A DNA stretch of 35,876 nucleotides from Oscillospiraceae bacterium (GCA_015063855.1 SVTI01000017.1:1-35876); one strand, 5' to 3'; counted from the stretch's first letter, positions 1 through 8,810 are shown. Program-made: numbers and translations. Notes: generated from the sequence alone by a model not told the origin.

Positions 1-162
1 GTGCACTTACTATTAAGTATACCACCAAAAATGAGCGTGTCAAGTTTTATGGGATATTTAAAGGGAAAAAGTGCATTGATGATGTTCGATAAGCATGCAA
101 ATTTAAAATATAAATTTGGCAATAGACTTTTTTGGGCAGAAGTATTTATACTTTTTATATAA
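1..162 (+). pseudogene. IS200/IS605-type TnpA transposase remnant (5' end outside window, 3' end lost)
   Basis: The frame starting at base 1 reads VHLLLSIPPKMSVSSF and then MGYLKGKSALMMFDKHANL, ending at TAA 160-162. This matches the middle of Y1 (HUH) transposases of the IS200/IS605 family, where DHVH-[LM]-L-[VL]-S-I-P-P-K follows the metal-binding HUH motif and MGYLKGKS plus a KYKFGN-x-x-FW segment come next. In the family the FW is followed by a short stretch carrying the catalytic tyrosine and about 40 further residues. Here the frame goes to AEVFILFI and stops, so the tyrosine helix is missing; a frameshift just after the FW is likely. The stop lies 2 bases from the end of the converging aldolase gene. 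The start, the left end and any tnpB lie outside the window. This is a dead remnant with no intact right end that I can see. Confidence 0.85.
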
Positions 163-164
163 GA

Positions 165-1067
165 TTATATAAATTTCTTTATTTCCTTTTCGATTTCGGC
201 TTCGATGCGGCGGTACTCGTCGGTTCCTTCTATGGAAACGATCTGCTTGTTACCCATCTTAAAGCCGCGCTTTTCGAAGGCTAACTTATATCCTGCGGGG
301 AATGGGAGACTATCGCAGAGGCGTACAAGCTTAAGATATGACATATTAAGCTCCTGTGCTTCTTTTATCTTTCCTTCGTTAAAAAGGGAATATATCTTTG
401 AATTTGCCTCGGGGAGAATTGCAGACATTGCGGTCATAGAACCTACACAGCCTGCGGTGAGAGCGGGGAGAAGCATGTCGTCGGTTCCGCAGAATACCGA
501 GAAATCAGGCTTCTTTTCGTTCTTTATATCTACGGTATGGCAAATACGCTTCATGTTCTGGGAGGAATCCTTAATACCTACGATATTATCGCATTCGAGC
601 AATGCTTCTATGGTAGAAACTGCTATTTCACCTGTGAACATGGGAATGTTGTAAAGAATTATGCTGATATCGGGCAATCTCTTTGCAAGACGGCGGAAAA
701 ATTCCTTTATCTCAGGCTGGGGAAGGGTGATGTAATAGGGTACGCATACCACTATTGCGTCACATCCGCACTTGTCGGCGCATCTCGCATAGAGTTCAAC
801 CGTATCAAGATTGGTAGCGCATGCACCTGCCGCGATAGATTTTCTGCCGCGGTTTACTTTAGCGCAAACCTCGATGAGCTTCATATTCTCTTCGGGAGAT
901 GTATGTACAAACTCGCCCGTTGTTGCACAGGGAAAAAGACCTGCGATATCACTTGAAGCGAGGAATTCAACCTCTGCCTCGTATGCTTCGAAATCTATAC
1001 TTCCGTCCTCTTTAAAGGGGGTCATGAGAACGGCATAGGGACCCTTAGGTCTGAAATTCTTATCCAT
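165..1067 (-). CDS. DapA/NanA-family class I aldolase, probably a 2-keto-3-deoxy sugar-acid aldolase
   Basis: A 300-residue protein, the usual length for the dihydrodipicolinate synthase / N-acetylneuraminate lyase superfamily. Visible family marks are the TTGE loop (residues 49-52), the YNIP tyrosine Y139 and the Schiff-base lysine K166 in GIKDSS. These enzymes form an imine between the lysine and a 2-keto acid in a TIM barrel and make or split C-C bonds. It is the last gene of a minus-strand operon, 12 bases after the enolase-superfamily gene, with RBS AGAGGAAA just before ATG. Next to a sugar-acid dehydratase and a dehydrogenase, cleavage of a 2-keto-3-deoxy acid to pyruvate and an aldehyde is more likely than lysine synthesis. 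The exact substrate cannot be read from sequence; DapA itself or a sialate lyase are less likely alternatives. Confidence 0.85.
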   Translation of the reverse strand: MDKNFRPKGPYAVLMTPFKEDGSIDFEAYEAEVEFLASSDIAGLFPCATTGEFVHTSPEENMKLIEVCAKVNRGRKSIAAGACATNLDTVELYARCADKCGCDAIVVCVPYYITLPQPEIKEFFRRLAKRLPDISIILYNIPMFTGEIAVSTIEALLECDNIVGIKDSSQNMKRICHTVDIKNEKKPDFSVFCGTDDMLLPALTAGCVGSMTAMSAILPEANSKIYSLFNEGKIKEAQELNMSYLKLVRLCDSLPFPAGYKLAFEKRGFKMGNKQIVSIEGTDEYRRIEAEIEKEIKKFI

Positions 1068-1079
1068 TATATTTCCTCT

Positions 1080-2207
1080 TTAGATCTTAACAGAATACTT
1101 CTCTGCGATCTCCTCATCGATCTCAACACCCAAGCCCGGAATATCGGGAATGTTTACATAACCCTCGGAGTCGATCTGGAAGTGATGCTTAACAAGATTC
1201 TTGGAAAGCACGGTTTCCTGTGAGCAGTACTCAAGGAAGGGAGAATTGGGAGTTGCCGCAATAAGCTGGAGGGATGCGGACATAAGGATACCTGTCTTGA
1301 ATGCATGGGGAATCATGGGAATTCCCTTGAGCATAGCCATATCCATTACCTTCTTTGCTACGGTGATACCGCCGCAACGGCTCATATCGGGCTGAATAAT
1401 GTCAATGTTACAGCCGTTGATAAGCTCGTTGAACTCATACATTGTGCCGAGCTCCTCACCTGCGGAGATGTTTACCGAGGAAACGTCCTGAGTGAGTCTC
1501 TTATAGAAGTCAACAGCATCGGGGAGGAAGGGCTCCTCTACCCAGTGAACGTCATACTCGCTGAACTTGTTGCAGAGACGTACTGCCTGCTTATACTCAG
1601 TCCATCTCATACCGATATCGATCATAAGCTTGGGCTTATCACCCATGTGCTTACGGCAGAGTCTTACCAGCTCAAGGTCCTTCTCATCGTCACGGCCCAG
1701 TGCTCCCCAGCCCCACTTGATTCCGGTGAAGCCCATGGGAAGATATGTCTCACAGATTCTTGCGATCTCCTCCTCGGTCTCGGGCATAAGTATCGAGCAG
1801 TATGCCTTGATCTTGTTACGGAAGGAACCGCCGAGAAGCTTATGAACGGGCTTGCCGAGAGCCTTGCCTATGATATCCCAGATGGCAATATCGATACCCG
1901 ACATTGCATGGATAGCGGCGCTTCTTCTGCCGTAGTAGTAGGAATAGTTGTACATCTTCTGCCATATAACCTCTACATCAAAGGGATCCATGCCGATTAC
2001 CGCATCACGCAGTCCGCGGCATACCTCATGGGAGGCAGGAGATTCTACGATTGCCTTAACGATATAGGGAGAGGAGTCTACCTCACCTATACCCTGGATG
2101 CCTGTGTCTGTGGTAACTCTGACAACAGCGGTATCCTGACTGCCGTCACCTATCATTTTAATTTCGGGCTGTTTAACAACCAGTACTTCTACATCTGTAA
2201 TAATCAT
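1080..2207 (-). CDS. Enolase-superfamily (mandelate racemase/muconate lactonizing type) sugar-acid dehydratase
   Basis: A 375-residue protein with an N-terminal capping domain and a TIM barrel. The three metal ligands are visible: D197 (LMIDIG), E224 (WVEEP) and E251 (SAGEE). A His-Asp pair typical of the mandelate racemase subgroup is present as H301 (IPHAFKTG) and D274 (IQPDMSRCGG), with K164 (GIKWGWG) on the opposite face. The family abstracts the proton alpha to a carboxylate; acid-sugar dehydratases in this subgroup turn an aldonate into a 2-keto-3-deoxy acid. The start ATG overlaps the TGA of the upstream dehydrogenase gene (ATGA), so translation is probably coupled. A racemase or epimerase is possible, but the downstream aldolase favours dehydration. 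Substrate unknown. Confidence 0.88.
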   Translation of the reverse strand: MIITDVEVLVVKQPEIKMIGDGSQDTAVVRVTTDTGIQGIGEVDSSPYIVKAIVESPASHEVCRGLRDAVIGMDPFDVEVIWQKMYNYSYYYGRRSAAIHAMSGIDIAIWDIIGKALGKPVHKLLGGSFRNKIKAYCSILMPETEEEIARICETYLPMGFTGIKWGWGALGRDDEKDLELVRLCRKHMGDKPKLMIDIGMRWTEYKQAVRLCNKFSEYDVHWVEEPFLPDAVDFYKRLTQDVSSVNISAGEELGTMYEFNELINGCNIDIIQPDMSRCGGITVAKKVMDMAMLKGIPMIPHAFKTGILMSASLQLIAATPNSPFLEYCSQETVLSKNLVKHHFQIDSEGYVNIPDIPGLGVEIDEEIAEKYSVKI

Positions 2208-3232
2208 TTGAAACTTATAACCGCCTTTACTATATTATTTCTTCTGTTTTCGATATCGTCTATAGCCTGCATTATGTCATCAAGCTTATATTCAGCGCTG
2301 ACCATGGCTTTAAGATTGAATTTACCCTCACTGGTCCACTTAAGCATAGGTTCCCATGACTTAGGGGAGGAGCAGGCTCCGAAGATGGAGAGCTGCTTTA
2401 TGATTATCTCAGTCACGGGGAAGTCTACCTTATCATCGTCTGCAGGGATTCCGTAGAGGATAACTCTCGCACCTGCGCAGGCACACTTCACCGCTGTCTT
2501 GACAGTTTCACCGAAGCCTGCCGCATCGATGGAAACGTCAACGCCGTAGCCGTCGGTCTCCTCTAAAACTCTCTGATAAACGTCTTCCTTTGTGGGATCG
2601 ATATGAACGTCTGCCCCAAGAGTCATTGCAAGCTCGCTTCTGTAGCTTTTACGGCAGGAGAGTATAACCTTCTTTGCACCCTGTATCTTTGCGAGCTGGA
2701 TGTATGCAAGACCTGCGGGACCTGCACCCTGAACGAGAACTATCTCACCGGGCTTAACGGGATGAGCAAGCATGGAGCCTGCAGGGCAAACGCAGCTTTC
2801 GATTATAGCTGCCTCTTCATCGCTTACATTGTCGGGAAGCTTATGAAGATTGGGAGCGGGAACTGCTACATATTCGGAATATGCACCGTTATAGGGAGCG
2901 TAACCGATCTCTCCGCCGTTACTGCAGAATTCGCTGTTGCCCTCCTTACAGTATTTGCAGGTCTTACAGCCGATCATTGTATCAACGGTACATCTGTCGC
3001 CTATCTGCCATCCTTCAACGCCTTCGCCAATCTCCTCGATAACACCTGCCATCTCGTGGCCTAAGATGTGGGGAGGTTTGGTAAGGCTTATCTTACCGAA
3101 AATATGGTGGATATCGGTAGCGCAAAGACCTGCCGCCGTAATTTTAAGTATTACCCAGCCCGGCTGAATCTTGGGCTTCTCAACTTCTCTGACCTCTACC
3201 TTGCCGATATCGGTCCAAACTGCTGCTTTCAT
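2204..3232 (-). CDS. Zinc-dependent medium-chain dehydrogenase (sorbitol/threonine dehydrogenase-like)
   Basis: A 342-residue MDR enzyme from the chosen start. It has the catalytic zinc cysteine in GLCATD, GHEMAG, the four-cysteine structural zinc lobe (CKTCKYCKEGNSEFC) and a nucleotide-binding GAGPAG motif. An ATG eight codons upstream (3256) is in frame, but the ribosome site GAAAGGAA lies inside that extension, and MKAAVW is the family's typical N-terminus, so 3232 is preferred. It oxidises or reduces a polyol, sugar or hydroxy acid with NAD(P). It is the first gene of the three-gene operon; its stop overlaps the next start. Together the three enzymes fit oxidation, dehydration and aldol cleavage of a sugar or uronate derivative without phosphorylation. 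Confidence 0.87.
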   Translation of the reverse strand: MKAAVWTDIGKVEVREVEKPKIQPGWVILKITAAGLCATDIHHIFGKISLTKPPHILGHEMAGVIEEIGEGVEGWQIGDRCTVDTMIGCKTCKYCKEGNSEFCSNGGEIGYAPYNGAYSEYVAVPAPNLHKLPDNVSDEEAAIIESCVCPAGSMLAHPVKPGEIVLVQGAGPAGLAYIQLAKIQGAKKVILSCRKSYRSELAMTLGADVHIDPTKEDVYQRVLEETDGYGVDVSIDAAGFGETVKTAVKCACAGARVILYGIPADDDKVDFPVTEIIIKQLSIFGACSSPKSWEPMLKWTSEGKFNLKAMVSAEYKLDDIMQAIDDIENRRNNIVKAVISFK

Positions 3233-3266
3233 CTCAAAAAAATTCCTTTCGGTCAATATTACCTAC

Positions 3267-3295
3267 ATTATATATTACGGTAAAGAATTTTTCAA
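3267..3295 (-). promoter_or_regulatory. Sigma-A promoter of the dehydrogenase-dehydratase-aldolase operon
   Basis: On the minus strand TTGAAA (3290-3295) and TATAAT (3267-3272) are separated by 17 bases and lie about 35 bases before the dehydrogenase start. It faces away from the 3325-3353 promoter, so the two transcripts diverge. I see no clear operator between them. Confidence 0.7.
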
Positions 3296-3324
3296 GGTTT
3301 AATTGTATCTTTTTTTATATAATA

Positions 3325-3353
3325 TTGACTTGAAATTAAAGAAATTGTATAAT
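3325..3353 (+). promoter_or_regulatory. Sigma-A promoter of the DUF4838 lipoprotein gene
   Basis: TTGACT at 3325-3330 and a perfect TATAAT at 3348-3353 are separated by 17 bases, 30 bases before the ATG at 3383. The ribosome site is GGGAGAAG at about 3368. Confidence 0.8.
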
Positions 3354-3382
3354 CAAATCAATACTATGGGAGAAGAACATCT

Positions 3383-5503
3383 ATGAAAAAATATATTTTT
3401 ACGTTAATTCTGATATTAAGCATATATTTGTGTGCTTCATGCGGAGGAAAAGACGGTAAGGATAGCGGTACTACAGTCCCTGTGACCGAGCCTGAGGCCG
3501 TGCCCGTTGTTACTGTTGCAGATTACTCTATTGTATATCCCGATTGTATGGGAACGTACGCTGAACGTTTTACTGTTGAGAGCTTCAGCGCAAGAAGACT
3601 TCAGAGGCTGATTCTTGATGAATGTGGTGTAACTCTTGACCTGAAAAGTGATGCAGAGGAGTCCTCTGATAAGGAGATTCGTATAGGAAATGCGAGAGGC
3701 GGAGATATAACTGCTGATGCTTATTCCTATAATATGTCAATGACTGACGGGATCGTTACAGTTGCGGCAGGGGACACCTATTCGTATTTCAAGGCTTTTG
3801 AGACATTCGTTTCATTTCTTGAAGGCGATAATAATGCCATGCCGGAAAAGCTTGAAGTGTCCGAAAGCGGTCTTCTTAAGGCTGATAACGAAAAGGATTT
3901 TATTTATATTGACCTTTTGAGCGAAGAGAAACCCGAGGAATATGCAATAAAGAAGCTTACCGTAAACGGTAACGATATATCAGAGTATTCGATAGTTTAT
4001 CATGTTTGGGGAGATAATCTCAGTCCTCATTACGGATTTAATGAAAAATATGCTGCCGAGAAGCTTCAGAGTTATATTAAATTCGCCACCGGTATAGAGC
4101 TTCCCATTGTTACCGATGATACCAAGGCAACAAAATACGAGATAGTTGTTGGTACTACCAACCGAGAGGGTAAGGAGATCGATGCCATAGACCGTGAGGA
4201 ATATGGTGAGGAAGCTACTCTTATCAAGACAGAGGGCGAACGTCTTATTATCACAGGCGGAGCAAGACGAGGAACATTATATGCGGCTTATACCTTCCTC
4301 GAGGACTATCTTGGAATACGTTTTTATGCCGATGACTGCGAGGTAGTATATAAGGCTGACTCTATAGATATTTCAAATGTTAACGAAGAGTATATTCCGA
4401 TAATGGAGTACAGGGATAACAATCAGAAATCGATGCATACCTCGGAATACGCAGTTAAGAGAAAGATAAATTCCAGCTTCTGCCGTACAATGAATTACTA
4501 TCAGGGCGGAACCTTCACCTTTGCAGGTGATTTTGTACATACAATGGGAACGATCTTTGATCTTGACAATGCGATGAATGCAGGACAACCCTGTTTTACG
4601 GATGAGGCTACCTTTGAGAAGGCTCTCGAGGGAATTCGAACGCTTCTCTCCCGTTCACCCGATTGCAAGGTAGTATCTATGACGCAGAACGATATATATG
4701 ATTACTGTGTATGCTCCGGTTGTGCGGCGATCATTGCCGAGGAGGCATCCTCTACAGGTCCCCTTATTTATTTTATCAACAGGTTGGCGGATGGTATCAA
4801 GGATGATTATCCCGACGTCAAGATAATGACCCTTGCATATATGTTTTCTCTTGAGCCTCCTAAAACAGCACCCCGTGACAACGTGGTCATTATGTACTGT
4901 CCTATCGAATCCTGTTGTGCTTGCGCTCTTGATGATCCTGATTGCTCTACCAACAGGGAATACGCGGATAATCTTGAGGGCTGGCTTGAGCTTACAGATA
5001 ATGTTTACGTCTGGTACTATGTGGTAGAGTTTATCGAAAAGGATAAACTTCCCTTTATGAATTTTGATGCTCTCTATGATACATACGAATACTTCAAGTC
5101 TGTTGGTGTTAAGGGTGTATTCAATGAGGCATGGATGAATTCAAAGGGTAATGAGTTTGACGTAATGAGAGCGTATCTTTTATCAAATCTTCTTTGGGAT
5201 AACAGCTTTACCCGTGAAGAATACTATGACGAGCTTCGCGGTTTTATGGATGCATACTACGGCGAGGCATCCGAGCTGATATATGAGTATTTCCAGGTGC
5301 TCCGATCAGCCTCTAAGGGAAAGCACTTTCCTCAGTATTCCACCGTTAACGGTCTCTATGATACCAATATTCTTATAGAGCTTAAGGGTGAGCTTGACTC
5401 CCTATGGGAGGCAATAAATTCTATAGAGTATGCTGACGATTCTGTCAAGGAAAGGGTCGATACTCTCTACAGAGGCTATACCTATTTTATGGGAAGACTT
5501 TGA
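3383..5503 (+). CDS. DUF4838 glycosidase-like lipoprotein
   Basis: A 706-residue secreted protein. The N-terminus is a lipoprotein signal ending CASCGG, so it is probably anchored to the outer face of the membrane. Residues about 200-330 form an alpha/beta domain (AAEKLQSYIKFATG, then GGARRGTLYAAYTFLEDYLG) like the N-terminal domain of GH20/GH67 enzymes. This is followed by the DUF4838 region with SMTQNDIYDYCVCSGCAAI, a family hallmark with paired cysteines. DUF4838 proteins sit in polysaccharide-use regions and have a TIM-barrel-like core, but their reaction is poorly defined. The gene has its own promoter and is divergent from the sugar-acid operon; a role in releasing uronic or other acidic sugars that feed that operon is possible but only inferred from position. 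Confidence 0.82.
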   Translation: MKKYIFTLILILSIYLCASCGGKDGKDSGTTVPVTEPEAVPVVTVADYSIVYPDCMGTYAERFTVESFSARRLQRLILDECGVTLDLKSDAEESSDKEIRIGNARGGDITADAYSYNMSMTDGIVTVAAGDTYSYFKAFETFVSFLEGDNNAMPEKLEVSESGLLKADNEKDFIYIDLLSEEKPEEYAIKKLTVNGNDISEYSIVYHVWGDNLSPHYGFNEKYAAEKLQSYIKFATGIELPIVTDDTKATKYEIVVGTTNREGKEIDAIDREEYGEEATLIKTEGERLIITGGARRGTLYAAYTFLEDYLGIRFYADDCEVVYKADSIDISNVNEEYIPIMEYRDNNQKSMHTSEYAVKRKINSSFCRTMNYYQGGTFTFAGDFVHTMGTIFDLDNAMNAGQPCFTDEATFEKALEGIRTLLSRSPDCKVVSMTQNDIYDYCVCSGCAAIIAEEASSTGPLIYFINRLADGIKDDYPDVKIMTLAYMFSLEPPKTAPRDNVVIMYCPIESCCACALDDPDCSTNREYADNLEGWLELTDNVYVWYYVVEFIEKDKLPFMNFDALYDTYEYFKSVGVKGVFNEAWMNSKGNEFDVMRAYLLSNLLWDNSFTREEYYDELRGFMDAYYGEASELIYEYFQVLRSASKGKHFPQYSTVNGLYDTNILIELKGELDSLWEAINSIEYADDSVKERVDTLYRGYTYFMGRL

Positions 5504-5537
5504 TGATGTATCGGTAAAACTGAATTTACAAAATATC

Positions 5538-5566
5538 TTGACGGACGATTATTATTATGATATACT
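5538..5566 (+). promoter_or_regulatory. Sigma-A promoter of the acidic-linker lipoprotein gene
   Basis: TTGACG (5538-5543), 17 bases, TATACT (5561-5566), followed by an AAAGGAG ribosome site and ATG at 5604. It lies in the short gap after the DUF4838 gene, so the second lipoprotein is probably transcribed separately. Confidence 0.72.
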
Positions 5567-5603
5567 TTAATAGTTAAATTTTTCTTTCAAAGGAGACTTT
5601 ATC

Positions 5604-7061
5604 GTGAAAAAATTTATAAGACTTTTATGTTTAATGTTAGCAGTAATCATGCTTTTTGCCTCCTGCGGCGCTGACAGCACGTCAAGTGATGAGCCTAAGG
5701 AAACAGAGATCAAAAAGAAGACGCTTAATACAACCAAGAATCCCGAAGCAGAGCCCGAAGCTGAAGATGAAAAGGGCGATGAGAAGGCAGAAGCTACGGA
5801 AAAGGTTGAAGAGGACGAGGATGAGAATGAGGACGAAAAGCCTGATACTCCCGATGTCCTCGATTCTCCCGATGCAGGCGATAAGGAGCTTTTCATTGAG
5901 GAGCTTAATGCACGCTATAATGCCACCGAACCCGGCGGATACAGCATTCATGATTCTGACGGACGTAAGATATGTGTAGATTCCAAAGGTTATATTACCT
6001 TTAAGTTTGAGAAGGACGAGCAGGTTCTTACCGAGGTTTATAACGACGTGGTTCTTTCCCGATACGATGACGTTTACAGAGTGAGAAGTGCCAAGGACGG
6101 CAGTATTCTTTTCTCTGAGGATGATTATGAGGGAGCGCAATTTGTGTTCGCTGACGGTTGGAACGGTGAATACGAGATCTTTAACGATGGATATATCGTT
6201 GCTATAGAGTATATCGAAAGCTTTACCTCCAACGCTACCTACAAGGTAGGTGTTCTTGATGCCACTACCGGTGAATGGATACAGGAGCTTTCCGAGGGTA
6301 ACCCCATAATACCTCTTTACGGTTCAGACTTTACCGTTGATAAGTACCATGAGGAAAATCAGTATATAGGTAACGGATGCATTCTCCTTGATGTTTATGA
6401 CGATGTATCCGACCGCCGTCTCTATAATATCAATACAAATACAGTATCTGTTGTAAACGACGCATGGGAGTTCTCATGGACATCGGTTGACTTTGCTGAC
6501 AACGGTACTTTTACCAGTTACGATAGTTGGAGCGATACATATTTTATCGCTAAGAATGACGGTACCCTTGAGGAGATAGATGCTGCTTCTACCGAGGCAA
6601 GCTATGACAGATACGGCGGATATTACTATGATGCAGAGAAGAATAATTTCTATTCTATGGCATCCAATAAGGATAAGAGCCTTTGCGTAGTTGCACAGAA
6701 TGGTACTCTTATCAAGGAGCAGACCGGTGTTACCGTAGATCAGCATAACGGTTTCTTCTCTGACGGAACTGCACAGCTTGTTTTCAAGAATAAAGAGGGT
6801 TCCTATTATTACACAAAGATAGATCTCTTCGGAGAGTATCTTTTCGATCCTATTAAGATCACTTGCGAGGGCGTTCTTGATCTCAACGGTAATTCTATCT
6901 ATTGCGGTGACTATAATAATACATATAAGGTATGTGACGATGAGGGAAATATAGTTTTCGAGATGGAGGATTGCGACAGCATGTCCGTTAAGAACGGTGT
7001 TCTTAAATACAGAGTTGATTATACAGACTATTACGTAGAGGTTTCTTCTCTCACCAAGTAA
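5604..7061 (+). CDS. Lipoprotein of unknown function with acidic/lysine-rich linker and probable beta-propeller
   Basis: A 485-residue protein that I do not recognise as a named family. The lipoprotein signal ends FASCGAD. Residues about 25-95 are a low-complexity linker of Glu, Lys, Asp and Pro with no hydrophobic core, likely a flexible tether from the membrane. The rest is rich in Tyr, Asp, Gly and Thr in short strand-turn patterns (for example DSDGRKICVDSKGYITFKF, RSAKDGSILFSEDDY, NKDKSLCVVAQNGT) that suggest a beta-propeller of WG- or DUF5050-like blades. It has its own promoter and terminator. A ligand-binding or surface scaffold role is plausible; nothing catalytic is visible. Confidence 0.75.
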   Translation: MKKFIRLLCLMLAVIMLFASCGADSTSSDEPKETEIKKKTLNTTKNPEAEPEAEDEKGDEKAEATEKVEEDEDENEDEKPDTPDVLDSPDAGDKELFIEELNARYNATEPGGYSIHDSDGRKICVDSKGYITFKFEKDEQVLTEVYNDVVLSRYDDVYRVRSAKDGSILFSEDDYEGAQFVFADGWNGEYEIFNDGYIVAIEYIESFTSNATYKVGVLDATTGEWIQELSEGNPIIPLYGSDFTVDKYHEENQYIGNGCILLDVYDDVSDRRLYNINTNTVSVVNDAWEFSWTSVDFADNGTFTSYDSWSDTYFIAKNDGTLEEIDAASTEASYDRYGGYYYDAEKNNFYSMASNKDKSLCVVAQNGTLIKEQTGVTVDQHNGFFSDGTAQLVFKNKEGSYYYTKIDLFGEYLFDPIKITCEGVLDLNGNSIYCGDYNNTYKVCDDEGNIVFEMEDCDSMSVKNGVLKYRVDYTDYYVEVSSLTK

Positions 7062-7079
7062 ACTTAAATAATTTTCAAG

Positions 7080-7110
7080 CAGGCGGTAAAATAACCGCCT
7101 GTCTTTATAT
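7080..7110 (+). terminator. Intrinsic terminator after the acidic-linker lipoprotein
   Basis: Stem CAGGCGGT/ACCGCCTG (7080-7087 with 7094-7101), loop of 6 bases, then a short U-rich tail. Confidence 0.7.
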
Positions 7111-7252
7111 AAACGGATTAACAAAAAATTCATACAAAGATTACCGTGAGTTTTTTATTGGAGTAAGATTTTGAAATCTAAAGATTGTATAATCATATTA
7201 GGATTTTAGTGTCCATTTAGAGAAACCAATACCAAGAAATGAGGAAAATCAG

Positions 7253-8716
7253 ATGAAACGATTAATTTGCTTAATTCTGTGTCTGGTAATGCTTATCCCC
7301 ATGATTGCTTCTTGCGGGGAAAAGAAGGAGGGTAAGGTTGCCGCATCTAAGCCCAAGGGCTCTGCTGTAGGTGAGGACGTAACCTTCCTTAACGATACCT
7401 TTACCGTTCTCTGTCGCGAGGATACTTCCTATGGTAAGTATGAGTACGAGATTACAGCAGACGAAGGTTCCACCGATATAGTAAATCAGGCAGTTTACCA
7501 GCGCAACCGTGATGCCTGCGATATGTTCGGTCTTGCAGAGATCAATGCTCTTGCAGTTCCCGGTGACTGGAGAAGCAAGGATACCTTTATCAATAAGTTC
7601 AGAAACTCCATTGACGCAGGTCTCGGAGATTATGACCTTATAATGGGTTATCAGGCATATATGGCTCAGGGCGAGCTTGCTCAGTATTTCTATAATTTCA
7701 ACGACGTACCCTTTGTAAATGAGTCTCTTGACAAGGAGTACTACTACAAGGACTTCATCAACGAAATGACTATTGACGGTCAGCTCAAATATATGGTTGG
7801 TGACTATTCCCTTTCCTACTATGACCATGCCTACGTAATGTACTTTAATAAATCCATGGCGGAGGAATATGCCCTTGAGGATATCTATTCTCTCGTTAAG
7901 GAAGGTAAGTGGACCATTGACAAATGTATGGAAATGGCTAAGGGCAAGTGGAAGGATAATAATAACAACAACTGGTCATTGGAGGATACCGCAGATACCT
8001 TCGGTTATATCTCCGATCTTCCCAATACAGCGGACGCGCTTCACTCACACTTTGATATTCAGCCTACCAATAAGTCTGAGGGCGTTATCACCTTCGACAT
8101 TGACGTTGGTAAGATGACAAGTATCCTTGAGAAGATGGTTGCCTTCAAGGAATCCGATGATACATTCTTCTTCTATTCCACCTCTGATATGCCCCTTGAT
8201 CAGGTACCCCTCGATACCATATTCAAGGAAGGCAGAGCTCTCTTCTATCCCGCAACCCTTGAAAAGGCTGAGAACTTCAGAAGCATGGACATAGACTTCG
8301 GTATCATTCCCTATCCCAAGTGGAATGAGACTCAGGAGGGTTACTATACACAGGCTCAGGATGGTTACTCGGTAGCATGCGTTCCCTCCGATGCCAAGAA
8401 TCTCAAGAAGAGCGGTGCAGTATTCGATGTTCTTACTCAGCTCAGCTATGAAAACGTAGTTCCCGCATACTATGATCAGGCTCTTAAGTATAAGCTTACC
8501 CGTGACGATGCTTCCGCAGAGATGCTCGATATCATCCGTTCCGGATTTAAGATCAACTTCGGTTCATTCTATACTCAGAGCTTAGGCTGTGCTATACATA
8601 TCAGAGAGCTTATCAAGAACAATAATACCTCTTATGCATCCTTCCATGAATCCAAGGTTCCTGCATATCAGACCAATCTTGAATCTTTAATGAAGGATTT
8701 CAACGGTAGTAAGTAA
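7253..8716 (+). CDS. Extracellular solute-binding lipoprotein, carbohydrate ABC-transporter type
   Basis: A 487-residue protein with a lipobox (MIASCG at about residues 17-22). Its body resembles family 1 solute-binding proteins: an early TFTVLCRED-like strand, GLGDYDLIMGYQAYM hinge region, then YYKDFINEMTIDGQLKYMVGDYS and VMYFNKSMAEEY, and a late GIIPYPKWNETQEGYYT segment typical of the sugar-binding class. These proteins deliver oligosaccharides to ABC permeases. No permease or ATPase gene is next to it, so it either serves permeases elsewhere or works as an orphan receptor. A TATAAT box is present at 7188-7193, but its -35 is weak (AAGATT at 7165). RBS near GAGGAAA before the ATG. The stop is directly followed by a dispersed repeat. 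Confidence 0.85.
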   Translation: MKRLICLILCLVMLIPMIASCGEKKEGKVAASKPKGSAVGEDVTFLNDTFTVLCREDTSYGKYEYEITADEGSTDIVNQAVYQRNRDACDMFGLAEINALAVPGDWRSKDTFINKFRNSIDAGLGDYDLIMGYQAYMAQGELAQYFYNFNDVPFVNESLDKEYYYKDFINEMTIDGQLKYMVGDYSLSYYDHAYVMYFNKSMAEEYALEDIYSLVKEGKWTIDKCMEMAKGKWKDNNNNNWSLEDTADTFGYISDLPNTADALHSHFDIQPTNKSEGVITFDIDVGKMTSILEKMVAFKESDDTFFFYSTSDMPLDQVPLDTIFKEGRALFYPATLEKAENFRSMDIDFGIIPYPKWNETQEGYYTQAQDGYSVACVPSDAKNLKKSGAVFDVLTQLSYENVVPAYYDQALKYKLTRDDASAEMLDIIRSGFKINFGSFYTQSLGCAIHIRELIKNNNTSYASFHESKVPAYQTNLESLMKDFNGSK

Positions 8717-8810
8717 AAAGCGGGCGCCGGCCCGCACCGATGATCGGGCATGAATCGGGTATAATTCTGCTTCTTCAAGTGCCCGAAGTAACGCAATTTC
8801 CTATATATTA
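8717..8810 (-). repeat. Dispersed modular repeat, copy R1
   Basis: Read on the minus strand, this unit starts AATATATAGGAAATTGC, contains CTTCGGGCA and two copies of a GCCCGAT-like arm, and ends in the hairpin GCGGGCCGGCGCCCGC plus a T-run. The T-run end touches the stop codon of the solute-binding protein gene. It closely matches copy R3 over its full length, with a variable middle. Confidence 0.85.

Noticed and set aside
165..1067. True lysine-pathway DapA
   Set aside because: Operon context with a sugar-acid dehydratase and dehydrogenase fits catabolic aldolase better; no other lysine genes.
3257..3382. Riboswitch in the divergent gap
   Set aside because: The gap is short and filled by two promoters; no conserved aptamer core could be seen.
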